In this document: piece by piece, positions 1 through 11,412 of the stretch
Layout: each line of letters begins with the position of its first letter
Position numbering within the stretch: position 1 is the stretch's first letter
Assembly: GCA_033557685.1 (NCBI GenBank)
Contig: JAWQRN010000122.1
Coordinates: forward strand, 1 to 37,469
Reading direction: 5' to 3'
Origin: Sperchopsis tessellata
Lineage: Eukaryota > Arthropoda > Insecta > Coleoptera > Hydrophilidae
Length of the DNA: 37,469 bases
Position numbers and translations under genes: made by a program
The notes under the pieces: generated by a model
What the model was told of the DNA's origin: nothing
The model's database searches: none
The model's input: the letters and a program-made list of their open reading frames with translations, nothing else

Positions 1-92
1 CTCTCTCACCTCCTCTTTCTCATCCCTCTCTCTCTCACTCTCTCTCTTGATCCCACTTTTTCTCTCAATCTCTTTCTGTCTCGCTCTCTCTT
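1..92. repeat. CT-rich microsatellite
   Basis: Imperfect (CT)n / (TCTC)n low-complexity tract at the window edge. The reverse-strand frame across it translates to Arg/Glu/Lys-rich nonsense and is not a gene. Confidence 0.85.
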
Positions 93-1897
93 TTTGATTT
101 GATTTTTTTTAAAATAGAACGAAAGTCGTAAACTTTTAAGAATTGATATATGATCAGTTACCGCTCTGAAAAAATATTTTAACATATCAATCACGTGGAC
201 CAGATTTTGAAAGAATCTTCCTCTCCTTGAATCATTCCATCGACCTAAGCGAATTCGACAACTCTCTTTAAATAGTCACATCATCTCATCATGGGTCTTT
301 CATTCTGATACTTGGCTTACACATAAATTGCCTCAATGCTGGAAAAATACCTAGTACCTACTGCGGATAACAAAACTGAAAACCTTAATAGCAGAGCAAG
401 CATGGCTTCAAAGAATGATGTGCAGGGAAATGATTACCCCAATATCCTTTATTGAATCACATCTGTCCAATACATCATAACCAAAATAGTACCAATATCT
501 TCAAGAGGAAACCAGACATTTACAGTAAGTAACATTCAGGAGTAAGAGGTTGATGTTGGATTAGGCGAAAACAAAATCCAAACTAAGCTACCACACTTGA
601 GAATTTTTCGCATCCTGCGTTTTAATATAGTTATATAACTTGCATGTGGTCTCAACTCGCCTAAAATACCCAATATTTCACCAGTCTCCAGGTGGATGGT
701 TACTGTTGAGGGCTTTCCTAATTACAAAAAACACGGTGGTATACCTCGGCTACATTTAAACAACAACACCTAAATATATGGCCTATTAACTACCCAAAAA
801 ACTATTAAGGATATGTAAGTATGGTTAAATATACAGAAGTAGGTAGTCATAGGGTGTTATTATATTGAATGGATCAGAGACATGTTTGAAATAAATAAAA
901 GTATTCAGGTACATACCTTATAAAATAAATGGAGTATGAAACAAACCTATAAAAATATAATATAGCTTTTAAAACAACTGGTCACTTTGTGTTTGAAAAG
1001 TAACAACTACCTTAGTATTATTTAAAAATGAATTGTCAAATTTTGAATTGTGTGCGCATGCGGACGAAACGGCACAAAACATACAAGTATAAAAAAATAA
1101 TAAAATACATCTACCCAAATTATAAAAAAATCCATAAGTACATAAACTTGAAAGTTGATATTTATAACTTCTTGAATACCTAATTTTAATTTGTTATGTT
1201 CGAATATTTTTAATCATAATATCTGCGTAATAACAATTTAATTTGTTCATTATTTGGATAGGATTCTGCACTTGAATTCTTCTTTTGTCTAAAATAAATA
1301 AAAATTTTTTTAGATTATTTACTCAAGTGTGAATAAATAATTGTATTTTTACATTTCAAACACATATACCATCTAATTTTAGAACATTAAATACTCTTCA
1401 TCGTGATTTGCATATTTTGGGCCGGAATATTTTTCGAACTCAAGTACCGTAATAAAAATGGCATGGCAAGAGGCCAAAAACATCCTACATTTGAATAAAA
1501 TGTTGACGTTTGGCGGCATTTTTGATTAATGCAGAATTAAAATCTCGCATCTAACTCTAAAATGAGCTGAAAATGTACTAGTGCTATCAAATAAAATATT
1601 TTAGAAAAAAATACTATTTAAAAAAATTGTGCCGATTTAATTGTAATTATAGATATTTAGTAGTAGTTATTTTTCAGTCATTTTGAGCGGCTGAGTGAAA
1701 TTGCGATTATATTTTAGCAATAATAAATAATTACGCACATAAGCAATGTCGCAAAACCGTTGATAGTTGCTTAACGTTCAAACAGAGTGTTTATTAAATA
1801 AATATTGATAACTTTTTTGGTATGGTGAGGTTCAAAGTATCAAGCGCATCGTGTCATAACCTAACTCCGTATAAATCGGGATAAATAATAGTTTTAA
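93..1897. other. NADK2 upstream region, no gene recognised
   Basis: AT-rich DNA without a supportable exon. It holds the NRF-1-like motif at 1053-1064 and a short ORF at 1822-1884. The NADK2 promoter and any 5' noncoding exon should lie here, but no convincing core promoter can be picked by eye. Confidence 0.6.
1053..1064. promoter_or_regulatory. NRF-1 (EWG-like) palindromic motif upstream of NADK2
   Basis: TGCGCATGCGGA matches 11 of 12 positions of the NRF-1 consensus YGCGCAYGCGCR. It stands out because CpG-rich sequence is rare in the surrounding AT-rich DNA. It lies about 870 bp upstream of the NADK2 ATG, far for a proximal element unless there is an unseen 5' noncoding exon. Confidence 0.3.
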
Positions 1898-1939
1898 ATG
1901 GTTTTATTTAAAAAATATCAACGTAATTCCGATGTATAA
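1898..1939 (+). promoter_or_regulatory. Short upstream ORF overlapping the NADK2 start codon
   Basis: A 13-codon ORF starts at the ATG at 1898 and ends at the TAA at 1937-1939, three bases inside the NADK2 coding sequence (ATG 1932-1934) and in a different frame. A second short ORF runs 1822-1884. If transcription starts upstream of these, they would reduce or reshape initiation at the main ATG. The transcription start is not known from sequence, so the role is inferred. Confidence 0.35.
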
Positions 1940-4900
1940 ACAAAGACTTTTATTTAAAAACCTCATTTCAGGTGAGTAATTGTTGCAAAAACAGTAAAAC
2001 ATTGTTTAAATAATGAATAAAATTATGTTTTTGACAGATTTTTGATGTACTACAGGGAGCCTGCGTGTTAATTTTCGTACGAAATTTAAAATACGAAATG
2101 CTCAACTTCTGGAACAGAAAAATTAACAAATTATATCTACAAGTTAATGTCATGTCATTGTTATTTTAGGTTAATATTCCCTTATTATTGATCACATGAT
2201 AACTTTAGAATTTTTTGAACTGAATTGATATGCTACTAGATAAGCTTATGTATTATTATCACCTATGGAGGCTGAGGAAAATAGAACATAATAGTTAATT
2301 CCTGATAATTTAAGTTGTTTGAAAATTTGTATTTTGTGTTTTAGGTGTTCAAAATATTCTAGGCCCTTCTAAAAGCAACTATTGTAATGCAGCAGCCCCG
2401 AGAATCAAGTTAGAGAAAGTATTAGTTGTATCGAAGCTATCACGATACGAATATGAAAAAAATAAACACAAAACTTTATCGGAAACTGAGTTGGAATCAC
2501 ATCTTCGAAGGAGAGGGACAGACTATGATAAATTATTACACCATCATAACTTACATAAAACATTCGAAGCCAGTGTAGTCAAAGCTATAAAGAAATTCGG
2601 AATCGATGTCAAAGTTGTTAACAGGTATGCGTTTTTTTTAGTTGACAAATAAATTATCAATTAAACCAGAAGAATACGTGTCAATTATTATTGGTACTTA
2701 ATATTGATAATTCTAAAAACATTTCTGTTAATGCTAAGATAATTTACATTGGGGATGAACCACTTAACCCCTTGTGTTTTAAATTTAAAGCATACAAATA
2801 ACAGCTGCTCCTGTAGTTTAAATTAAATAGAATAATCATATTCTAAAGTCTTTGGACCTTGCCCGTTTTGTTTTTACATTCTGTCAGTAGAAGTTTAAAT
2901 TTTTGTTATTTAACTTTTAACAGAATCTTACTGCTTCATCAGAAGCAAAACACTTCCTCCGAGATAGTTTTTTAGGTTTTTGGATCTGACAGAGTTAGAT
3001 TGGGGTATAAGCTGGATGTCTTAAACTCTGTTACGCTTATTCATAATGTTATAAGACCGTGTAGATTTAACAGTTGACTAAAAAAAATCCAATTCATAAA
3101 TAAAAGTTGAGTATTTTAAACAGTGAACTAACTACCAAAATTTAATTTGCCAAACAGTGGCTTTAATCTGATATATCAGTTTATAGGATATGTACTTTTT
3201 GATAGACAAAAATATGTATACAAAAAGATGTGTGTAAATATTTATTATTTCTAACATATAGATGACATAAGGAAGTTTACAAAACAATAACAAGGCAGAT
3301 AAATTAGAAACAATTTTGTTTCAGATGGCATATAGTGAGTTATGCAACCTTTCTTTTCCCCTTTGTAAAGGAAAGTTTTCCTGCTATGAACCTATGCGAA
3401 GGTAAACGATGTAGACTTCGTACATTGGTGAAACGATCTACTCGTATAAAATGCTGAGTTGCCTGATTTTAATGGAGTTTAAATAATATGAATAGACTCT
3501 AAAATTTCAAATCAAATAGTCAAGGTCTAACTAGTCACAGTTTTGCGGCGGTTTAATGCATGTTATTATGAATAAGATTATATGAATCTACAGTATCTGA
3601 TTAACTGCTTAGCTTTATTCACCTTACGAACTTGCCAATTGTCGTGTAGACATTTTCCCTCCAAAGCAGTTTATAAAATATGTTTAAGTTTCCATAGGTT
3701 TCTCCATTTATACCAGATCTAGGAATATAATTATAAGTAAAACTCAAAATTCCAGAAAACTATTGTCCTGTTTTTTCTACAGTTGTTTTTGACCTTTATG
3801 GTGGTCATCTTTTAACACGGCCAAATTTTTCTATCCACACTGCATCCTGTCATGAATAGTTATTCCTATCATATACCTCTCCATACTTATTACAGTTTTT
3901 GGGTGTTAAAATGATTTAACACTACTGTCTCATTTGCATACTCTTAAATTGGCAATATACATTGATCCAAAATATGTATGTGGAACATAGCTAGGTTTGA
4001 TGTAAATACATGTTTGTTTACTGGTGAAATAAAAAAAATTTCATTTTGCGCACTCGTTAGATCCTTAACACTTCCATGTAGTTCTATGCGAAATTGCGAT
4101 GAGCGATGACACTGGTCTGAAACAAGAATGGTCACAAAAATTAAATACGGCCATTTATTGTAGAAAGATAGTCATAAAAAGTATATTTCCTAATACAGTA
4201 CAACTAACTTATCATAGCTGTTTTCATAATTTAGCCACTGGATCCACATCTGGAGCATGTCTCATAACATTATCAAGACATGTAGCTGTCAAAAATGCTG
4301 AGTATCATCTGACTATACCTATATTCCCTGCAACAGTGGACGAAACGTTACACAAATAACTTTTCTGAGAATATCATACTTTATATCGCCTCTTAGGTTT
4401 AATAGATTTATCGTAATTCTGAATTACGTTGGCGCTTTGTTTTCCTTCATAGATTTCAATGCATACTCTACTTAGTTCACTAACACTTTAGATAGGTCTT
4501 CATTATCCAAATTAATATTCACATACTAAACATCATCATTGAATAAGTTCTTCTAGAAATGTTCTATTAGCTGCAGTTCATTTCCATCATCACAGCTATT
4601 ATGTCTTTCATTCCTACCATCAACCTTCGTCCCAATTTATGGAAACTTTTGTTCTCTTGTATGATATTTAGCCTTAACCCTTGATTGTACATTCTAAAAT
4701 CCTTTTTTTTTGTCATTTTTACAGCATGAATGTATGTTCATATGTAATGTGTTGTTTTTGTGAGAATTCATTGCATAATATTGCATTTTTTTTTACAAAA
4801 AAGTGATCATTTATGATTCATTATTTTTTATATTTTATAGGTTTGGATATTTAGATGATCTCATAGAATGGGCTGACTTAGTTGTTCCAACGGGAGGAGA

Positions 4901-7900
4901 TGGGACGTTTTTGTTGGCAGCGAGTAAAATTCGTGACAACAAAAAACCAATTGTAGGACTCAATTCTGATCCCAAGAGGTCTGAGGGATATCTTTGTTTA
5001 CCAAAGCAATATTCAACTCGTATACATGAGGTGTTCGAAAAGTTACAAAGGGTGAGTTTTATCTTTTAATAGTGTGGTATCTAAAAGATATTTTCAATAC
5101 CATTGTGTTATTCTCAAACTTGCATGTGGTACAAATTTTTTGATGAAAACAAAAAAAAAAACAGAATTTTTAAATTTCTCGTGAATACGATTTCTAAAGT
5201 TTCTGTTTTCAATATACAGGGAAGCTTCAAGTGGTTAATGAGAAGTAGGATACGAATAACTCTTCAAGGTCAAAAAGGAGTGTTCTTTTCAAAAAAAATG
5301 CATTGCATTGATGAAAGTACTGAAGATGACTATTGTAAAACAGTCAAAGTTGAACTTTTGGAACATGATGATTCAAAAATTGTGCCTTCTTTAGCTTTAA
5401 ATGAGGTAAGAATTTTACCTTACCCATAACTTCTTAAGTAATAAGTAGAAAATCTTCGATATTTTATATGATGTGTTATTAAGTTATGTATTTGTTTAGG
5501 TTTTTATAGGAGAAACCTTGTCAGCTAGAGTATCGTATTTAGAAATGTGGTTGAATGAAGATGTAGAACAAACATACATGAAGTGTTCGGGCTTATGTTT
5601 GGCCACTGGTACTGGGTCTACGGCATGGCATAGGAGCATTAATAGGATTCCCGTGCAAACTGTTGCAGAACTTCTAAGGCTCTTAGACATTGAACCCACA
5701 GAAGGAAAAGATAGTTTAGCAACTGTGTTGGCGGATATTTACAACAAAAATCTTATTTTCGATCCAGGTATGTGTATTTTTAAAATTTTGTCTGTTTTGT
5801 CGTAAACTGTAATGTTCCACAGGTACTTATCTCTCGTAAATGGCTTACTTAACATTCTTAGTTCATAAGAGCGGAGTCAAATAGCATATTGTATAAAAGT
5901 TGAGCTGGATAGGTTGCGCTAACGAGAAGAAGTATTTTTTTAAACAGAGTGTGCAGCAACTTTTACAGTTTACTATTGAAACGGAATCGGAAATATAACA
6001 CTTCCACATTATATCATAGTGCATATGTACAAAATAATTGCAGGTTATAGTAAGTATTTTATTAGAACATTAGTAGTAACATTTGATGTGTCAATCAATC
6101 AATCAAACTGTATGAACATAACCAAATTTTGTATTCGTTGTAAATTTGATCATAAATTTGATATGTATTGAAACGACCTATGGCCTGGCGTAGGGGTGTG
6201 GTCTTATGAAGAAACACTTGCCTCAGGCAGCAAACTGAAATGAAGTGATTGCCTAGTGAAAAGTACAGAAGTAGGACCCATAAAGAAATGTTATGTGTGT
6301 AGTAACTCTCAAGAACACTCGTGGGAAGTGGAGAAACGATGGAATTAAATAAAAACACGAAGTTTAAGACGTTTATTGAACCAAACACACAGCTGTAACT
6401 GTATGCCTATTGTCCACCACAGTGATTACATGTACTCAAAAAATAAACAGTTTTAAACCCATAGTATACCTATCTTTACTAGATAAGAGAGAAGAAAGAA
6501 ATTTAATGGTCACTATCAAAAAAAAATATATATTAAATCTCAAATTAAATAATAATAAAAACAGTTATTAAACTATTTTAGAAACAACCTAAAATTAATG
6601 TTATTGTTACTGAATCGTTACAGTATTTACATTTTTCACAATTTTGATACTTTTAAACCATTCAAACAGTAATATAACAGATATTATAACTTTAAACTTT
6701 CAGGAGCATTAACATTAATGTGTTAACATTATTACATATGTTTCATTCATACTGAAGTTTAAAAGCTATTGTCATAATGTTTTTATGAATTTCTTCCATT
6801 GGTGTTCTGTTGTTAGTTGTTCACTGCTTTAATGACTTTGATTTGTGCTTTCTGTAGTCTGTTTGTGTAGTGGCTCTTTGTGTGGTCATAAAGCATCATC
6901 TTTTCCAATGCCAAGTCATGTGCTGACTACTAACAAAGGTTAATGTGTGCGATGGGGTTGTCCATGACATCTTGATTTGATTATACATATTGCCTCATGC
7001 TTAGATAGTAAAATTTAGTGGGTCACATGTATAAACTCAAAATAATTTCAAAATGTACAAATTGCCTTTTTTTTATCTAACTTTAATTGTAGTAAAGCTG
7101 CCGAGAAAATAAGCATGTTGTATATAATACATATTTTATTTCTTTTTCTTTGATAATTTTTTATTTGTATATTCTAATTATCTGAGAACAGAATAAATAT
7201 TTTGATGACAGAGTTTCTTTTGTGTAATGTGTAACTAAAGTTATTGTTTTGTCATTTTTATTGTATTTCTGCTTTTATTTTATTTTTATTTGTCTCAATT
7301 GTATGGTTTTTGTTGTTATTGTCTTCATACTGTCTCATTCAGATAATGTATTAATGTCGCTGAGTATTAATTTCTTCACCTTTTTAAGGTTATATTACCT
7401 GATTGACCTTATTTTAAATTATTTGAAAAAAATATTAAAATTGAAGTTAAAATATAAAGAAGACAATTATTTCAGTTTCATTTTTCATGTTTTTTTTTTT
7501 TTCTTTTCTTAAATATAATTTGATGTTGATATTCGTAATTCTTAGAGAGGCAAACTAATTGTTTTTCGTCCTTTTTATGTTCCTTTGATCGAATGAGCAC
7601 AATCATAATTTCTATGTTTTCTTTTGCAGAGGAAAAGAAAATCAGCTACACAATCAGAGATATTATATCAGCGGGTGTATGGCCCCAGCCAAAGGGCATC
7701 AAATCGAGGGGATTTGCCACTAAAATCAAAGTCAAATCGCACTGTTTTGATGCAGCTTTGGTCGTAGACGGAGGTGTGGCCTATCCGTTCAATGATGGCA
7801 TGGTAGCGATACTAGAAGCACATCCAGAAGATGCCCTACGTACGATCACATTAGTTGACTAAACTGGTGCCATGGCTAATAATCAAATAACTTATTAACT

Positions 7901-10900
7901 GATGGCCAACGCTTTAATGTGTTCATTTCGAACTTACAAACATGATATGGAAACAGTATTTCCAAATGTCGCAAGCATCAAGTTTACATGTGTGAATGTG
8001 AGTCATTGGAGTGTTAATTTATTATTTTTGTGGCCAAAGAAGATCCAAGTGTGCTAATTTTGTCATTTATACTCAATGTCCAATGAGTCTTAGAATAGCG
8101 AGATATAGTTACTTATTTGTACAGGAATTTTAATTATGTTTAAATTATAAATCGACATGTCCATATCTGTATTGCTATTTGTTCTTGTTGTAAAAATTTT
8201 AAAGTTTATCAAAAGAATAATTTTATATTATTAAGCAGCGAAATTTAAGAATTCTAATACTTATATATACTACATATAGATTTTATAAGATAATGTGTGT
8301 AATCTGCACTGTATACAGTATGTGATAATTTATACTTGGAAATGTGTTTAGCATTAAATTTTATTAAAATATTTCTTATGTAATTTAGATTTTTTATTTT
8401 TTCAAAATTTTCTTGATTAAACTCCTTGGTTTACCAAAACTATTTTTTCTATACGACAAAAGTAACTCTTTGGTTTTACACCTTTTCCAAAAGGCGAATT
8501 GAGAATGCTTATAACTTGTAGTGTCTACCCTGGAAGGGATTAGCAAGGGGTGTAGTTATTATTATAGTCCTACTCTTAGAGAAATTAAGATGGCTTTGAT
8601 ATGAGTCGAGCTTCAACACGATGAACCACTAAGTACTAATAAATATTCTTAGCAATGATAGTCAAAACAGAATGTTTTTTTAAACATTTTCTTGAAAAGT
8701 ACAGTTTTAAAATATAACAGTTTTGATGAACTACCAATTGTAAAAGAACAGAAAACTCTTAGCGCTACAAAAACTGAATGTGTTAAAATCAATATCCTGT
8801 TGCAAACCAAAGGCAAACAGCTGAGACTACATGTGGTACAAAAAACTGATTTCTGGACAGTACACACTGCTGTCGTCAACTACACTAACACGTTATATTG
8901 CGTTTCGGTTCTCGACATATTTTGCAACCATTTTATTAAATTGTTTCTCACGAAACTGTTCTACGAGAAGAAATGTTAAGCCCACATATAATTCTTAGTA
9001 AGGTTGGAATAAGTGCTTCTTCTTCTTTAGTGCCCTCTCCGCTCTAGAGGTTGGTAATCATCACCGCTATGCAGACTTTTGAGACAGCTGCTCTAAATAG
9101 CTGACTTGTATTATAATTGAACCATTCTTGCAGGTTCTTCAGCTATGAATGGCGTCTTCTTCCTTGTATTTTTCCCTGTATTATTGCTTGAAGCAGGTGG
9201 TATTTTTTTCCTCTAGTGATGTGTACCAGGTATTATAATTTTCGTTTTTTATTTATATTTATTGTTTGGTATTTATAATTTCCATTTCTTTCTTCATTCT
9301 TCTAAATACTTCTGCGTTGGTTACCCGGTCTATGGTATTCTTAATATCCTTCTATACATCCATAATTCGATGTCTGCTTTCCTCAGTGTCCATGCTTCGG
9401 CTCCGTTTAATAATATTGAATGTATGTAGCATTTTGTTAATCTTGTTTTTAATTCTAGGTTTACATCTTTTCCGCATAGTGCTTTTTTCATTTCATGAAA
9501 GTTGCTCTCGCCTTTGCTATACTTATTCTTATTTCCTCTGAACTATCGTTGTTTTGGTTTATAGTTGTACCTAGGTAGTTCTACTTTGCTACTTTTTCTA
9601 TGGATTTGTTGTGTATGTAGATGTTTCTGTTGATTGTTAATTTTTGTCATTACTATAAATTTGGTCTTCTTCGCATTTAGAGATAGTTTCCATTCTTCGC
9701 TTGCCTCTGTCACTTTGTTGACAATTCTCTGAAGGTCTTCTAAGTTAGCTGCAATTAGAGCTATGTCATTGGCAAATCTTATGTTGTTTATTGGTATTCT
9801 GTTCACTCTTACTCCTATTGTTTCGTCTTCTAGTGCTCTCTGCATACACGTTAAATAATGTTGTTGATAGTACGCATCCTTGTCTGAACCCCCTTCTTAT
9901 TTCAATCTGTTCCGTTGTCTTGTATTTGTACGACTGCCTTGTGATTATAATACAGATTAGCAATGATTCTGATGTCTCTAGTGTCAAGCTTCTTTTCTTT
10001 GAGCAGTTGGTTAAGGCTGTCCTGTCGTATTTTGTCAAAGACCTTGTTATAATCGATGAAGCATATGTATAGGTCCTGGTTCACGTCTAAGCACCTCTGC
10101 ATGAGGACATTTAGAGCAAAAGTGCTTCTCGTGTACTGAGTCCATTCCTGAACCTGAATTGTGATTCACTGATCTCTTGTTCTAGTTTACCGTGTATTCT
10201 GTGTTGTATCATCTTTAGGAATGTCTTTAATGTGTAGCTCATAAGGTTTATTGTACGGTAGTCCGCACATAGCTTTGCATTCGCCGTTTTGGGAAGTGTT
10301 ATGAAGGTTGATGTCAGCCATTCGACTGCTATTATTCCTGTTGAATATATGGCGTTGAATAGGTTTACTATGAGATTGATTAATTGAGCACTTCTGCTGG
10401 TAGTCCATCAGGGCCGAGTGATTTTCCTTTTTTTAGATTTCTTACGGCACATGTTACTTCCTCTTTGGTTATGTGTGGTCCATTGTTTTCTTGTCTTCAA
10501 ATTGTTCTTCAATAAATGTTTTCCACAGCAACAATTTTTCTTTGATTTCTATTATTATTTTACCATCTTCGTCTGTCTGTACATATGATTGATTAACAAA
10601 CTCACAATAAACCATTAAAAACTGTACAACTGGCTGTTGGAACTGATGTTTGACACTGAGAAAATTTAACTAAAGTTTAAAGGATTTTATGAAAACAAAT
10701 TTTCAAAAGTGAATGGGTAGAGAATAAAAATATCTTTCAAATAAGACGCACGCTTACTTACCTATATACATCAAAACCCCCCTTGCAGTTGAAAGTGCCA
10801 TCTTTGAATTTCCAAAAATTAATTAAACTTTAAAAAATAATTCAAATATAGTGAGTGATAAGATTCAACTTCAACTTTCTCAGGATTCTTTAATATAATA

Positions 10901-11412
10901 TGGTTAAAAATTAAGAGGTGATTGGGAGATGGGCCATATATAGGTAGGCATATTGCAGGTTGTTCTGTGTGCAGATCAAAATTGCATACTTCTTCCAAAA
11001 CACCCTTGCAAATCTCTTCAAAGATTGTGACAAGGTACTTTTAAATGTAAATTACATACTAATACGAAACTCCAAGTAACAAAGGTAAAGTATGTAACAA
11101 TGAATGCAATAGCAATAGAAGTACAGAATAAATTATATTTCAGTTTTTTTTTTTATTTATTACTATAGTTTTGTTGCAGGGGAAAAGAAAATTGGCTACA
11201 CAATCAGAGAAATTATTTATTCAGGTGTATGGCCTGATCCTAAAGGAATCAAACCAAGAGGATTTGCAACAAAACTCAAAGTGAAATCTCATTGTTTTCA
11301 TGGATTTTTAGTCATCGATGGAGGTGTAGCATATCCATTCAATGATGGCATGGTTGCAATATTAGAATTACACGACGAAGATGCTTTGCTTACACTCCAA
11401 CTACTTGATTAA
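1932..11412 (+). CDS. NADK2: Mitochondrial NAD kinase 2, six coding exons with two alternative last exons
   Basis: Phosphorylates NAD to NADP in the mitochondrial matrix. Coding exons are 1932-1971, 2345-2624, 4841-5051, 5220-5405, 5500-5767 and then either 7630-7862 (6a) or 11180-11412 (6b). All junctions are GT-AG and keep frame, giving 405 aa with either end. The N-terminus (MYKQRLLFKNLIS) is basic and lacks acidic residues, as expected of a matrix presequence; this ATG was chosen because it heads the only frame that joins exon 2. Visible NAD-kinase landmarks are the TGGDGT motif at residues 124-129 (exon 3), ALNE at 236-239 (exon 4), TGTGSTAW at 275-282 (exon 5) and a C-terminal DGG plus FNDG at about 375-385 (exon 6). 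The order and spacing match animal NADK2 rather than cytosolic NADK. Intron 2 (2625-4840) and intron 5 (5768-7629) are large and contain transposon debris. It is tail-to-tail with MCCC2. Confidence 0.95.
2625..4840 (+). other. NADK2 intron 2 with an old repeat fragment
   Basis: GT-AG intron (GTATGC to TTTATAG). The only recognisable content is a piece at about 4255-4352 belonging to the repeat family seen again at 13.6-13.9 and 20.57-20.80 kb; it shares the CCCTGCAACAGTGGACGAAA block. The rest is AT-rich without coding signal. Confidence 0.7.
4255..4352. repeat. Fragment of an interspersed repeat (Penelope-tail-like family)
   Basis: Contains ATAACATTATCAAGACATGTAGCT and then CCCTGCAACAGTGGACGAAACG. 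The same two blocks recur, on either strand, at 13610-13900 and 20572-20796. Within this copy the two blocks face each other, as in the inverted pair at 13.6-13.9 kb. The family assignment is explained under findings. Confidence 0.5.
5768..7629 (+). other. NADK2 intron 5, unassigned
   Basis: GT-AG intron between exon 5 and exon 6a (and, by skipping 6a, exon 6b). The stretch 6080-6420 is less AT-rich and looks like inserted repeat sequence (TCAATCAATCAAT run, then an AATAAA-containing stretch), but I cannot assign it to a family. No exon is supported. Confidence 0.5.
7630..7862 (+). CDS. NADK2: NADK2 terminal exon copy 6a (proximal)
   Basis: Terminal coding exon preceded by a pyrimidine-rich tract ending TTTTGCAG. 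It enters in phase 1 from the exon ending at 5767 and encodes 77 residues to the TAA at 7860-7862. It keeps the CFDAALVVDGG segment, which is closest to the vertebrate NADK2 form as I recall it (Cys-Trp-Asp-Ala before the DGG), so it is probably the ancestral-like copy. The 3'UTR runs past 8340 and has an ATTAAA at 8353-8358, a plausible polyadenylation signal. Confidence 0.93.
8400..9010 (+). other. Spacer between NADK2 exons 6a and 6b, upstream of a LINE
   Basis: Follows the 6a 3'UTR. An open frame of 95 codons at 8692-8979 is unusually long for such AT-rich DNA but matches no family I recognise and lacks splice or promoter context. It may be transposon-derived. Confidence 0.4.
9012..10605 (-). 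mobile_element. Degenerate non-LTR retrotransposon (reverse transcriptase and C-terminus), 5'-truncated
   Basis: Read on the minus strand from about 10600, broken frames follow the usual order of a LINE ORF2. A linker (KGKSLGPDG-like, about 10430) comes first, then LCADYRTINL-like residues near 10250, the YICFIDYNKVFD block (palm Asp) near 10040, RRGFRQGCVLS near 9900 and FANDIAL near 9770, where the catalytic FADD is changed to FAND. The thumb region follows, then a LLNGAEAWTL / LRIPWTNRVTN segment near 9300-9400, typical of the C-terminal tail. The 3' end near 9015-9035 is a short GAA-type tandem. Multiple frameshifts and stops make it dead. It sits inside the interval between the two NADK2 terminal exons and is therefore probably younger than that duplication. 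Confidence 0.85.
10610..11179 (+). other. Intronic DNA upstream of NADK2 exon 6b
   Basis: AT-rich with no repeat or gene recognised. The last 40 bases form the T-rich tract and acceptor of exon 6b. Confidence 0.6.
11180..11412 (+). CDS. NADK2: NADK2 terminal exon copy 6b (distal duplicate, alternative 3' end)
   Basis: A second copy of the last NADK2 exon, 3550 bp downstream of 6a. It has the same length (233 bp), the same entry phase, a good acceptor (a long T tract then TTTTGTTGCAG) and an uninterrupted frame to the TAA at 11410-11412. By hand alignment 59 of 77 residues match 6a, with many silent codon differences, which suggests both copies have been kept under protein-level constraint. 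Substitutions cluster just before the DGG motif (CFDAAL in 6a, CFHGFL in 6b) and in the last dozen residues; GVAYPFNDGMVAILE is identical. An AATAAA lies at 11713-11718. It could instead be the only surviving exon of a second gene copy, but no other duplicated NADK2 exon is visible between 7.9 and 11.2 kb. Confidence 0.85.

Noticed and set aside
6..194. Minus-strand Arg/Glu-rich frame
   Set aside because: It is the translation of a CT microsatellite.
7249..7512. 87-codon frame rich in Phe, Leu and Ile
   Set aside because: Composition reflects T-rich intron DNA just upstream of exon 6a, with no membrane-protein motif or start context.
8692..8979. 95-codon open frame between the NADK2 terminal exons
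   Set aside because: No recognisable family, no splice or start context and a low-complexity hydrophobic end. It could be a transposon scrap, but nothing supports a gene.
11180..11412. Exon 6b as a processed pseudogene of NADK2
   Set aside because: It carries an intact frame, its own splice acceptor and diverged UTR rather than a joined exon 5 and a poly(A) tail, so it is a genomic exon duplication.
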